Shown here one piece after another: positions 17,486 through 25,980 of a DNA stretch of 64,000 bases. Numbering within the stretch: position 1 is the first letter of the stretch; the number at the start of each line of letters is the position of its first letter. The notes under the pieces are model-generated. The model saw only the letters and a list, made by a program, of their open reading frames with translations. It had not been told where the DNA came from and ran no database searches. The position numbers and the translations under genes are program-made. This DNA is from CAVVEC01 sp963747105 (lineage in GTDB: Bacteria; Acidobacteriota; Terriglobia; Terriglobales; Acidobacteriaceae): the NCBI GenBank assembly GCA_963747105.1, contig CAVVEC010000007.1, positions 463,589-527,588 of the forward strand. The letters run 5' to 3'.

Positions 17486-18028
17486 TTACCTTTGTAATTG
17501 TGCCTCGATCTCGCGCTCCAGAGACGACAAGTCGGTTGCGCCCATGTGTTTGGAATAGATACGGCCGTCACGGCCGATGAGGAATGCGATCGGCAATCCT
17601 AGAACTCCTCCATAGAGTTCACCTGATTTAGCATCGCCAATCACAACCGGGTAGTTCAGCTTGAAGCGCTGGTAGAAGTCACGAACAGGTTCCGGTCCAT
17701 CATCCATGGAAACCCCGATGATCTGCAGCCCCCGGGTGCCATACTTGTTTTGCAGTTCGACGAAGTGAGGGATCTCGTCCCGGCACGGATCGCACCAGGT
17801 TGCCCAGAAGTCGAGCAGGACGACCTTGCCACGATAGGATGAGAGAACGAGTTTTCGACCGCTCAACTCTGGGAGTGAAAAATCCGGGGCCAGCGGATGC
17901 TGCGTGGTGGAGACCCCCAGGCTAGGGGAGATGCCACGATGACGAGCTAGTACATAAACCCCGACTATGGCTGCGACGACAGCAATGCCGACCACAACCT
18001 TTCTCTGCCATTCTCTTTGATTCGCCAC
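17486..18028 (-). CDS. TlpA/ResA-family membrane-anchored thioredoxin
   Basis: 180 residues: an N-terminal anchor helix (V-V-V-G-I-A-V-V-A-A-I-V-G-V-Y-V-L), then a thioredoxin fold with A-P-D-F-S-L-P-E-L, the redox motif W-C-D-P-C (Cys79, Cys82), I-I-G-V-S-M-D-D and the cis-proline region G-L-P-I-A-F-L-I. Such proteins act outside the membrane, reducing disulfides, for instance in cytochrome c maturation. It lies 12 bases after the truncated rhodanese gene on the same strand, so the two probably formed an operon. Confidence 0.9.
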   Translation of the reverse strand: MANQREWQRKVVVGIAVVAAIVGVYVLARHRGISPSLGVSTTQHPLAPDFSLPELSGRKLVLSSYRGKVVLLDFWATWCDPCRDEIPHFVELQNKYGTRGLQIIGVSMDDGPEPVRDFYQRFKLNYPVVIGDAKSGELYGGVLGLPIAFLIGRDGRIYSKHMGATDLSSLEREIEAQLQR

Positions 18029-18040
18029 AGAGGCCAGGGT

Positions 18041-18395
18041 TCATTCTCCCTTGGCAACCGGATAGCCTTTATCCACCCAGTCAATGCCAAAGTTGCCTGC
18101 AATGTAGAGGACCCTCACATTGGTGAAGCCCATGGCACGCAACGCGTCGTCGGCAGGCTTAACGTTCGGACAATGGCTCCACGGGCAGCACCCGCAATAA
18201 AGGACGATGAACTTATTTTGCGGCAACGATTCCACTCGCTTCCGCAAGGACTGCAACCCAGTCTCACTGGAGGCTGGGCCAATGTATTCCGAGCCGGGAA
18301 TGTGCGCCTGCGTGTAAAGAACGTGGGAACCCACTTGAATGATCAGTGGTTTCTTGCTCTTGGCAGACTGAAGGATCTTGACCAGGAGATCGTCT
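18041..18395 (-). pseudogene. Rhodanese-like protein, 5' end missing
   Basis: The reverse strand encodes about 115 recognisable residues: L-V-K-I-L-Q-S-A-K ... P-L-I-I-Q-V-G-S-H-V-L-Y ... A-H-I-P-G-S-E-Y-I-G, then the active-site loop Y-C-G-C-C-P-W-S-H-C-P-N-V and F-G-I-D-W-V-D-K-G-Y-P-V. The stop is 12 bases before tlpA. Upstream of about 18395 the frame stays open only as the mirror of tolC coding sequence and offers no signal peptide or start, so the N-terminus has been lost. Family members normally carry a secretion signal and 30 or so more residues. Confidence 0.72.
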
Positions 18396-19294
18396 TTCGG
18401 GTGATCAGCTCCTACTACGACGTTCTCCTGGCAGCCAGGCAAGTGGAAGTCGCCGAGCAGTCCGCTAAAACTGCCCAATCCACCATGGACAGCAGCCAGG
18501 CAAGATTCGACAGCGGTCTGGTGGTTGAGTCGGATGTGCTGACTGCGAAAGTGCGTATGGCGGCGCGACGGCAGGAAGTGATCCGGGCCAGGAACACTCT
18601 GGAGGAGGCGCAAGCAGAACTGAACACGGCCATGGGTATGCCGCTTGATTCTCCGTTTCAACTCACCGAAGAGTTGGCAGAGCGCACGCTTCCCGCCCCT
18701 GTGCTTGGGGATGTCGAGAAGCAGGCGCTTACAAATCGCCCCGACTTGAAGCGCATTGCCTCCGAGGAGGCAGCCCAGCGGCAAAGCCTGGCGATTGCCA
18801 AGTCGTCATTCGGTCCGCGGGTGAACGCCTTTGCAGGCTGGGAAATGGATAACCCCACGTTCGTGGCCGGCGGCGGAGGCAACAACTGGCTGGGCGGGAT
18901 CGAAGTGCAATTCGACATCTTCCAAGGCGGCGCGAAACGGGCGGAACTCTCGCGGCAGCGAGCCCTCGAAGAAAAGGTCGTGGCCATGAAACAGGCAGCG
19001 AGCGATGCAGTCCGCCTCGAAGTCAGGCGAGCCTACTACGAGACGGATGCGAACCGGCAGCAGATCGAAGTGGCCCGAACTGCAATCGCTCAGGCGCAGG
19101 AGAGTCTGCGCATTAACCAGGACCGATACGACACCGGCCTGACCACGATTACCGACCTGTTGGGCGCTGAAGAAGCGGCGCGCCGCAGCCAGTCCGACTA
19201 TTGGCAGGCGGTTTATCACTTCCACACCAGCTACGCCAACCTGGAGTTGGCGAGCGGCAGTTTGACTCCGCAATCTCCCGTGGTGATGCCATGA
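18385..19294 (+). pseudogene. TolC-family outer-membrane efflux protein, N-terminal half missing
   Basis: From about 18385 the forward strand reads as the C-terminal two-thirds of a TolC monomer: V-I-S-S-Y-Y-D-V-L-L-A-A-R-Q, a long coiled coil, a second repeat with I-E-V-Q-F-D-I-F-Q-G-G-A-K-R and Y-D-T-G-L-T-T-I-T-D-L-L. The signal peptide and first helical hairpin are absent; the open frame upstream to 18017 is antisense rhodanese sequence. The stop overlaps the start of the fusion-protein gene (ATGA), so the pump operon was originally tolC-mfp-rnd. A channel without its first repeat is unlikely to work, unless start sites in the antisense part make a chimera. Confidence 0.75.
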
Positions 19295-20418
19295 TTCGCA
19301 TGAATACTGGACCCAAACTTTCGCTTCTGGTGCTCCTCGCGGTGGTTAGTCTCGCCGGCTGCTCTAGCGAGCAGAGCCGCACGGCTCCATCGCCGGAAAT
19401 CGTGCGGAGCGTTCCCGTGCTCGCTGCGCAACAGGCCAGTGTTCCCGATTTGCTGGAAACCGTGGGAACGGTACGAGCCGCCCAAAGCTGCGATCTCGCC
19501 AGCCAGGTGACAGGGAACATCGTCGAGATCCGCGCCCACGAAGGCGACCGCGTTCAGCGAGGTCAGGTACTCGCGGTGATCGACAACTCGCAGCCGCGAG
19601 CCGCGGTGGACCGCGCGACCGCAGCTGACATGTCGGCTCAGCAGCAACTCGTCGCAGCGGATTCCGACCTGGCACTGGCCGAATCGACCTTGAAACGTTA
19701 CCAAAATCTATTCGAAAGGAAATCGGTCAGCCCCCAGGAGTTCGATGAGGTGAAAGCCCGTCGGCAAGCCGCTCTCGCTCGTCGCGACATGGCACAAGCA
19801 GGCCAAGCCCAGGCGCAAGCAGCATTGAAGCAGGCACGCACCTCTCTTGAGTACACGCGGATTCGAGCGCCGTTTGATGGCGTGGTGACGCAGAGGAAAG
19901 CCGATCCCGGGACGTTAGCTTCGCCCGGCATGCCGATATTCACCATCGAAGATGTGCGTCGCTATCGCCTGGAAGCCGCGGTCAACGAGAGCGATCTCCG
20001 GTATGTACGAACAGGACAGCAGGTTTCGGTTGCGATCGATGTCCTCGACAGCGCCATGCTGAACGGCAAGGTGGCACAGATCGTGCCGGCCGCCGATGCC
20101 GCGACTCGCACGTTTTTGGTGAAGATCGAGCTGCCCACAGATACGCGGCTGCGTTCGGGGCTGTTCGGGCGGGCCCAGTTTTCTCGTGGTGAGCGGCAGA
20201 CGCTTTTGATTCCGCGCGCGGCGGTGGTCGAACGCGGGCAATTGCAGGGCGTTTACGTACTTGACCAAAACAGGGTTGCGAGCCTGCGCTACGTCACGTT
20301 GGGAAAGTCCTCCGGGTCTCAGGTCGAAGTCCTGGCCGGCCTCCAGGACGGCGAGCGGCTTGTGGCCAAGCCGGGTGCGGTCGACCTGAATGGCAAACGC
20401 ATTGAGCTCCAGCAATGA
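19291..20418 (+). CDS. RND efflux membrane-fusion lipoprotein
   Basis: 375 residues. Lipobox L-A-G-C at Cys24, so anchored in the inner membrane facing the periplasm. Domain order: barrel-sandwich half (G-N-I-V-E-I-R-A-H-E-G-D-R-V), alpha-hairpin (about 85-150), second sandwich half (Y-T-R-I-R-A-P-F-D-G-V-V-T) and beta-barrel/membrane-proximal domains. It bridges the RND pump and TolC. Its ATG overlaps the tolC stop and its own stop overlaps the pump start, both as ATGA, indicating translational coupling. The start at 19291 is chosen for this overlap and because the lipoprotein signal then sits at the N-terminus. Confidence 0.92.
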   Translation: MIRMNTGPKLSLLVLLAVVSLAGCSSEQSRTAPSPEIVRSVPVLAAQQASVPDLLETVGTVRAAQSCDLASQVTGNIVEIRAHEGDRVQRGQVLAVIDNSQPRAAVDRATAADMSAQQQLVAADSDLALAESTLKRYQNLFERKSVSPQEFDEVKARRQAALARRDMAQAGQAQAQAALKQARTSLEYTRIRAPFDGVVTQRKADPGTLASPGMPIFTIEDVRRYRLEAAVNESDLRYVRTGQQVSVAIDVLDSAMLNGKVAQIVPAADAATRTFLVKIELPTDTRLRSGLFGRAQFSRGERQTLLIPRAAVVERGQLQGVYVLDQNRVASLRYVTLGKSSGSQVEVLAGLQDGERLVAKPGAVDLNGKRIELQQ

Positions 20419-23400
20419 CTGACAGAGAGTCCAAGTCGGCGATTCAACCCGCGAAGGACTTGCGCCTAGCCGGCCGCATTGCCCACGGTTTCATTGATTC
20501 GAAACTGACGCCGCTGGTGATCGTCGCGGCGCTGCTTCTGGGCGCGTTCAGCATTCTCAAGACCCCACGGGAAGAAGAGCCCCAGATCGTGGTGCCTATG
20601 CTCGACGTGTTTGTGCAGATGCCGGGTGGATCGTCTGAAGAAGTCGCGCAACGGGTCAGTCTTCCCATGGAGAAATTACTGCGCGAGGTACCGGGCGTCG
20701 AGTACATCTACTCCATCAGTCATCCGGGCGTGAGCATGTTGGTTGTGCGTTTCTACGTCGGCACCAAAGAAGAAGACGCGATCGTAGAGACCTACAACAA
20801 GCTCTACTCCAACTTCGATCGTATCCCACCCGGCGTGTCGCAACCGATCATCAAGATTCGCTCCATTGATGACGTGCCGATCATGGCGCTGACATTGTGG
20901 GGGAAAGACTATGACTCGTACCGCCTGCGGAGGATCGCGGGTGAACTGGAAAACTCGCTCAAGCAGCTCGACGATGTTTCTGAGACCAAGATCATCGGCG
21001 GGCAGCCCCGGCAACTACGAGTGGTGCTCGATGCACAACGGCTCGCGGCATACGGCTTTTCACCGGGCGCGATCGTGGGGCAGCTTCAGAATGCGAACAG
21101 CCGCGGCCAGGCGGGTAGTTTTGCGCGGGAGAATCGCGAGTTTCTAGTCGAGGCAGGCACATTCTTTACGAGTCTCGAAGACGTGCGACAGGTGGTCGTA
21201 GGGGTTCACGCTGGACGTCCCGTTTACTTGCGCGACATAGCGGAGAAATTAGAAGACGGCCCCGCCGAGCCGAACACCTACGTCCTCTTTGCCAATGCCC
21301 GTGGCGGCGCAGGACAGAAAGCCGGAGAAGAATATCCCGCGGTGACCATCACACTTTCCAAGCGAAAAGGCACCAACGCTACAGATATTTCCGACCGCGT
21401 GCTGGACAAGATCAATGTCCTGCGCGGTTATGTGCTTCCCAGTGACTTGAGCATCATCGTCACGCGCAACTATGGCGAGACCGCGAAAGATAAGTCCGAC
21501 GAACTTCTCAAACACCTGTTGATCGCGACCTTGTCGGTCACCTTGCTGATTGCGCTGGCGCTAGGTTGGCGAGAGTCAGGAGTCGTACTGCTGGCGGTGC
21601 CGGTCACGCTCGCCCTCACACTCGCCGTGTTCTACCTGTATGGCTACACGTTGAACCGGGTGACATTGTTCGCGCTGATCTTTTCCATCGGCATCCTGGT
21701 TGACGACGCCATTGTGGTGGTCGAGAACATCGTGCGCCATTTTCGGCTGCCGGAAAACCGAGGACGATCCCTGTCCGAAGTCGCGGTCGAGGCGGTGGAC
21801 GAAGTCGGCAATCCTACGATTCTTGCCACCTTTGCAGTAATCGGCGCGATCCTGCCCATGGCCTTCGTGCGCGGCCTGATGGGTCCATACATGCGTCCAA
21901 TCCCGGTGGGCGCCTCAGCAGCCATGCTGTTTTCCTTGATGGTGGCCTTCGTCGTTTCGCCGTGGGCGGCGTTGAGGCTACTGAGGAATTACGCGGGCGA
22001 GGGCGCCCGCGCCACACACGAGACCGAAGGCTGGACCACTCGTCTGTACCGCCGGATGATGAATCCGCTTATCCTCAACGCGCATCGCCGATGGATGTTT
22101 CTCGGCGGCGTCGTGCTTCTGTTGCTCGCGGCGGTAATTTTCGTCCCGCTGAAGTGGGTCCGCGTAAAAATGCTCCCGTTCGACAACAAGAGTGAGTTCC
22201 AGGTAATCATTGACATGCCCGATGGCACGCCGCTGGAACAGACAACGCGCGTGGCGCAAGCCTTGGGACAGTATCTCGGCCAGCAATCCGAGGTCATCAA
22301 CTATCAGATCTATGCCGGGACCTCTGGCCCTTACAACTTCAACGGCCTGGTGCGGCACTATTTCTTGCGCAGTCAACCCAATCAGGCCGACATCCAGGTC
22401 AATCTGCTCTCGCGGCACGATCGCAAGGCGCAGAGCCACGAGATCGCGCGACGATTGCGGCCGGAGTTGGACAAGATTGCCGCGCCTTTCAGTGCGCGCA
22501 TTAAGGTGGCCGAAGTCCCACCCGGTCCGCCCGTGCTGCAAACCCTGGTTGCCGAGGTTTACGGACCCAATTACAAAGGCCAGATCGAGTTGGCAGGTCG
22601 GATCAAGAGGGTCTTCCAGCAGACACCTGGCGTCGTGGATGTGGACTGGTACGTCGAAGACCCACAGATCAAGTACGACATGAAAGTGGATCTGGACAAT
22701 GCAGCGCTGCACGGCATCTCACCCGCCGATGTGACGCGGACGCTGCAGGTGGGGCTGGGCGGCGCCAATGCCGGGTTGCTGCACGATCCTCATTCCCGCG
22801 AAGACATCCCCATCGAAGTGCGGTTGACGCGCCCGGATCGCTCGGGAATCGAAGACCTTGGCAACCTGAAGCTGCCGACGCCGTCCGGTGGCCAAATAGC
22901 CCTGCAGGAAGTAACGAACCTACAACAAACGACGCTCGACACCAGCGTATATCGCAAGAATCTGCAGCCAGTCGTCTACGTGACGGGAGATGTTGCGGGC
23001 GGAGAAGAGAGCCCTGTTTATGCCATCATGAAGATGAGCGAAGCCATCGACAAAATTAAGTTGCCCGATGGCTACGCGTTGAAGCAGTACAAGGGCACGA
23101 CCATGCCCGAGCGCACCGACCGCTTCTCCTTGAAGTGGGATGGCGAGTGGCACATCACCGTGGAAGTCTTCCGCGACCTGGGACTCGCGTTTGCGGCTGT
23201 CCTTGTATTGATCTACGTGCTGGTCGTGGGCTGGTTCCGCTCGTTCCTCACGCCGCTGGTCATCATGGCGCCGATTCCGCTCACGCTGGTCGGCATTCTA
23301 CCCGCTCATGCTCTGATGAGAGCTTTTTTCACAGCCACCTCGATGATCGGCTTCATCGCTGGCGCAGGAATCATCGTGCGCAATTCCATCATTCTCGTCG

Positions 23401-23702
23401 ATTTCATTGAATTGCGCCGTGTCCAGGGGATGCCGCTGGAAGACGCTGTTGTCGATGCCGGTGCGGTGCGCTTCCGGCCAATGCTGCTGACGGCTGCCGC
23501 AGTCGTAGTCGGAGCCAGCGTGATTCTGTTCGATCCGATTTTCCAGGGGTTGGCACTGTCGTTGATGGCGGGAGAAGTAGCGTCCACCGTTCTGTCGCGG
23601 ATGGCAGTGCCGGTACTTTATTACCTCTCTCAGAGAAGGCACTCGCTTCCACCCGTGCATCCGCATTCGTCAGAAAATCTTGCGGAAGGCGAAACACCGT
23701 AA
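20415..23702 (+). CDS. RND-family efflux pump permease
   Basis: 1095 residues, full length for a proton-driven RND exporter. First helix near residues 30-50, then the large periplasmic loop (P-R-E-E-E-P-Q-I, V-P-G-V-E-Y-I-Y-S), helices with the motif F-A-L-I-F-S-I-G-I-L-V-D-D-A-I-V-V-V-E-N-I (TM4 with the proton-relay Asp pair), a second periplasmic loop, and the C-terminal helices with G-A-G-I-I-V-R-N-S-I-I-L-V-D-F. The substrate cannot be read from the sequence. It is coupled to the fusion-protein gene by ATGA. With tolC truncated upstream, the system may borrow another outer-membrane channel. Confidence 0.92.
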   Translation: MTDRESKSAIQPAKDLRLAGRIAHGFIDSKLTPLVIVAALLLGAFSILKTPREEEPQIVVPMLDVFVQMPGGSSEEVAQRVSLPMEKLLREVPGVEYIYSISHPGVSMLVVRFYVGTKEEDAIVETYNKLYSNFDRIPPGVSQPIIKIRSIDDVPIMALTLWGKDYDSYRLRRIAGELENSLKQLDDVSETKIIGGQPRQLRVVLDAQRLAAYGFSPGAIVGQLQNANSRGQAGSFARENREFLVEAGTFFTSLEDVRQVVVGVHAGRPVYLRDIAEKLEDGPAEPNTYVLFANARGGAGQKAGEEYPAVTITLSKRKGTNATDISDRVLDKINVLRGYVLPSDLSIIVTRNYGETAKDKSDELLKHLLIATLSVTLLIALALGWRESGVVLLAVPVTLALTLAVFYLYGYTLNRVTLFALIFSIGILVDDAIVVVENIVRHFRLPENRGRSLSEVAVEAVDEVGNPTILATFAVIGAILPMAFVRGLMGPYMRPIPVGASAAMLFSLMVAFVVSPWAALRLLRNYAGEGARATHETEGWTTRLYRRMMNPLILNAHRRWMFLGGVVLLLLAAVIFVPLKWVRVKMLPFDNKSEFQVIIDMPDGTPLEQTTRVAQALGQYLGQQSEVINYQIYAGTSGPYNFNGLVRHYFLRSQPNQADIQVNLLSRHDRKAQSHEIARRLRPELDKIAAPFSARIKVAEVPPGPPVLQTLVAEVYGPNYKGQIELAGRIKRVFQQTPGVVDVDWYVEDPQIKYDMKVDLDNAALHGISPADVTRTLQVGLGGANAGLLHDPHSREDIPIEVRLTRPDRSGIEDLGNLKLPTPSGGQIALQEVTNLQQTTLDTSVYRKNLQPVVYVTGDVAGGEESPVYAIMKMSEAIDKIKLPDGYALKQYKGTTMPERTDRFSLKWDGEWHITVEVFRDLGLAFAAVLVLIYVLVVGWFRSFLTPLVIMAPIPLTLVGILPAHALMRAFFTATSMIGFIAGAGIIVRNSIILVDFIELRRVQGMPLEDAVVDAGAVRFRPMLLTAAAVVVGASVILFDPIFQGLALSLMAGEVASTVLSRMAVPVLYYLSQRRHSLPPVHPHSSENLAEGETP

Positions 23703-23748
23703 TGTGAAATTATGCAAAACAGCTTGTAGTTCGGAAGGAGAACTCATT

Positions 23749-23937
23749 ATGACGGTAGAACGTGCTCTTCGCTTGATCGCTGGCAGCTTTATTCTGTTGT
23801 CCCTGGCACTTGGGCACTACGTAAACCCGTACTGGTACTTGTTCACGGCTTTTGTTGGCCTGAATCTGTTTCAGTCTGGATTCACCAACTGGTGCCCGAT
23901 GATGACGTTCTTGCGTAAACTTGGGGTCGGGAAATAG
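23749..23937 (+). CDS. DUF2892 (YgaP-type) membrane protein
   Basis: 62 residues: M-T-V-E-R-A-L-R-L-I-A-G followed by two short hydrophobic helices around H-Y-V-N-P-Y-W-Y and ending N-W-C-P-M-M-T-F-L-R-K-L-G. This N-W-C-P motif and spacing are typical of the DUF2892 domain, which in YgaP is fused to rhodanese. AAGGAG lies seven bases before the ATG. Its presence next to a rhodanese remnant and TlpA suggests sulfur or thiol handling as an original theme of the cluster. Confidence 0.85.
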   Translation: MTVERALRLIAGSFILLSLALGHYVNPYWYLFTAFVGLNLFQSGFTNWCPMMTFLRKLGVGK

Positions 23938-23950
23938 GGAGAGTGTGAAA

Positions 23951-24040
23951 ATGCCGGATTGGGGTTGGGGAGTGGCGGTTCTTGTCGCTTACGTAGTTGT
24001 GACGCAATGGCTTCTGCCAAAGCTCGGGGTTCCGACCTGA
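23951..24040 (+). CDS. 29-residue single-helix membrane microprotein
   Basis: A small frame: M-P-D-W-G-W-G-V-A-V-L-V-A-Y-V-V-V-T-Q-W, then L-L-P-K-L-G-V-P-T. It starts 13 bases after the DUF2892 stop, with GGGAGAG about eight bases before the ATG. One transmembrane helix followed by P-K-L-G and a polar end. Its position and ribosome-binding site suggest a co-translated accessory peptide of the DUF2892 protein. The sequence is short, so chance cannot be excluded. Confidence 0.5.
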   Translation: MPDWGWGVAVLVAYVVVTQWLLPKLGVPT

Positions 24041-24326
24041 AGGAGACAAGGCTGCGTCGAGTCTCGCCGCAAAACCCCCGGGTCCCCCAATCACTGAGGA
24101 CAAAGCCGCACTGGCTCCCCTTACATCGGCCAATGAAGAAGAAGTTGCTGTTCCTTCGTCTCGGAACATCGGTAGAAACGTAGGCCGTCAGGTTTGCCGC
24201 ACCGCCCCTGCGGCTGCTCGTTTAACAACACTTTTACAATTCGATGACATGTGCTCGCGGAAGCTGGTTTAACGTGCCACCGGAGTGCGAGAGGCTCAGC
24301 GCACCCTTAGGAAAGTGGAGAACAAC

Positions 24327-25632
24327 ATGCGCTACATCACGATACCGCAACGCCTGTCGCTGTTCGCACTCGCCACTCTGCTTTGCGTCGCCCCACAGGC
24401 ACATGCCAAGGCGGGCGATCTCGACAAAGCCTTTGCTAACAAAGGCATTTTTGCCGCAACCAGTCTGTTAGAGGCGAATGCAGTCGCCATCCAAAGCGAC
24501 GGCAAAATTGTTGTCGCCGGCGCCGGGGCTTCCAATGGCGACACGCTGATTCGCCTGAACACCGACGGCACCCTCGACAGCGGCTTCGGCTCTGGAGGCA
24601 TTGCGAATTTCACGCCTCAGCAAATCAGCTTTGGCTTTTTCGCTCTCTCGATCCAATCCGACGGCAAGATTGTTGCGGCTGCTGACGGCGCCTCAACGGC
24701 AGGCAGCCCGTCATGCAGGTCGCGCGGGTAAACACCGACGGCAGCCTTGATAGTTCATTCGGCAGCGGAGGCTTCAGTGGCGCCGTGGTATTTCCGCTTG
24801 AGTCCGGGAATCTGGCGTTGCAACCCGACGGAAAGATTTTGGTGGCGGCCGGTGTGGACAATCCGAATGGGGTACCGAGTGAAATGGCCCGCTTTACCGC
24901 CAGCGGTCGCAGGATACGAACTTCGGCAGCAGCGGTGTCGTCAACTTGGCGTATCCAGGGCCGACCCAAATCGCGGTGCAATCCAGCGGCAAGATCCTGG
25001 TCGCGTCCGGCCTGGCTTCGAGACTTGTATTCCAGGCGCAACCCGCCCCACAGCCCGGTTCCATCACTCGCTACAACGCCAACGGCTCAGTGGACAAGAC
25101 TTTTGGTTCCTCCGGAACGGCGGCCTCGGTGGCCTCGGCCTCGGCTCTGGTGCTGCAAAGCGACGGCAAAATCGTGGTCGCCGGTTCGCTCACCAGCAAG
25201 ATCAGTGCGCCTGCGTCAATCAACGATGTCGGCTTCGGGATCGCTCGCTATAGCTCCAACGGCGTCCTCGATGGCAGTTTCGGTACCCGGGGAGTTGCTC
25301 TTGTAGATTTCGGAGTGAATGCTCCGATTTCGGCGCCTTCGCGCTCGCCATCCAATCCAACGGCGATTTCGTCGCCGCGGGGGCTGCTGGAGGCACCATA
25401 TTCCAGAACAAGATCGTGTCTGCTTTCGGCCTGGCTCGCTTCACCAGCGCCGGCAAACTGGACACTACATTTGGATCGAAAGGAACTGTAATCACCACTG
25501 TGGCCAGCTGGCCAATATTCCTGGGTGGACAGTCTGGCGATTCAGAGCGATGGCAAGATCGTAGCCGCAGGCACTTCGCAGTTTAATACGTCTAGCAGCG
25601 AAGCCTATGTGGCTCGATATCTCGCCCAGTAA
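24327..25632 (+). pseudogene. Delta-60 repeat secreted protein with several frameshifts
   Basis: A signal peptide (R-L-S-L-F-A-L-A-T-L-L-C-V-A) is followed by repeats of the delta-60 type: A-I-Q-S-D-G-K-I-V-V-A-G ... L-I-R-L-N-T-D-G-T-L-D-S-G-F-G. The repeats continue through all three forward frames with switches at about 24715, 24905, 25325 and 25530, and finish with S-D-G-K-I-V-A-A-G-T ... A-R-Y-L-A-Q at 25630. Rejoined, the protein would be about 430 residues and beta-propeller-like. GTGGAG precedes the ATG at 24327. Four breaks indicate decay or local sequence errors. Confidence 0.75.
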
Positions 25633-25980
25633 CAAGAGCGGAGGGGCCAGCAAGATTGCTTTGTAACGGACGCAGTTCAAGAATGAGAAAGCCGGGCTGG
25701 CTAGCCCAGCCCGGCACTCGCAATCAAGCATCCATCCTCACAAACACGAACGAACTCACCGCGTGTAGGCCGTAAAACCACCCCGTCAGATAGACACCAG
25801 CAGCACCGAACTGGAAGGCTGCGCCGAATCTCGGATGTTCAGGAACCCGATTGGGCCTTAACATAACACCTGGCCGCTTTATTGGAGAAAGCGTGGACGA
25901 CCGTAATCATGCGATATTAGTGTTTCCTGCATCACAATCAGCGGCTTCGATCGGTGCAACTCTTGAAAGGAATGGGCCCC
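25633..25980. other. Intergenic region upstream of the Oar-like receptor
   Basis: About 350 bases, no supported gene. A perfect ten-pair palindrome (GCCGGGCTGG / CCAGCCCGGC) at 25691-25715 could act as a transcript-end hairpin for the upstream gene, although no T-run follows. The remainder must hold the promoter of the receptor gene. Confidence 0.5.

Noticed and set aside
18041..18784. Full-length 247-residue reading for the rhodanese
   Set aside because: Its N-terminal half is antisense of tolC coding sequence; only the last 115 residues resemble rhodanese.
25691..25715. Intrinsic terminator
   Set aside because: The stem is perfect, but no run of T follows, so it was only mentioned in the intergenic entry.
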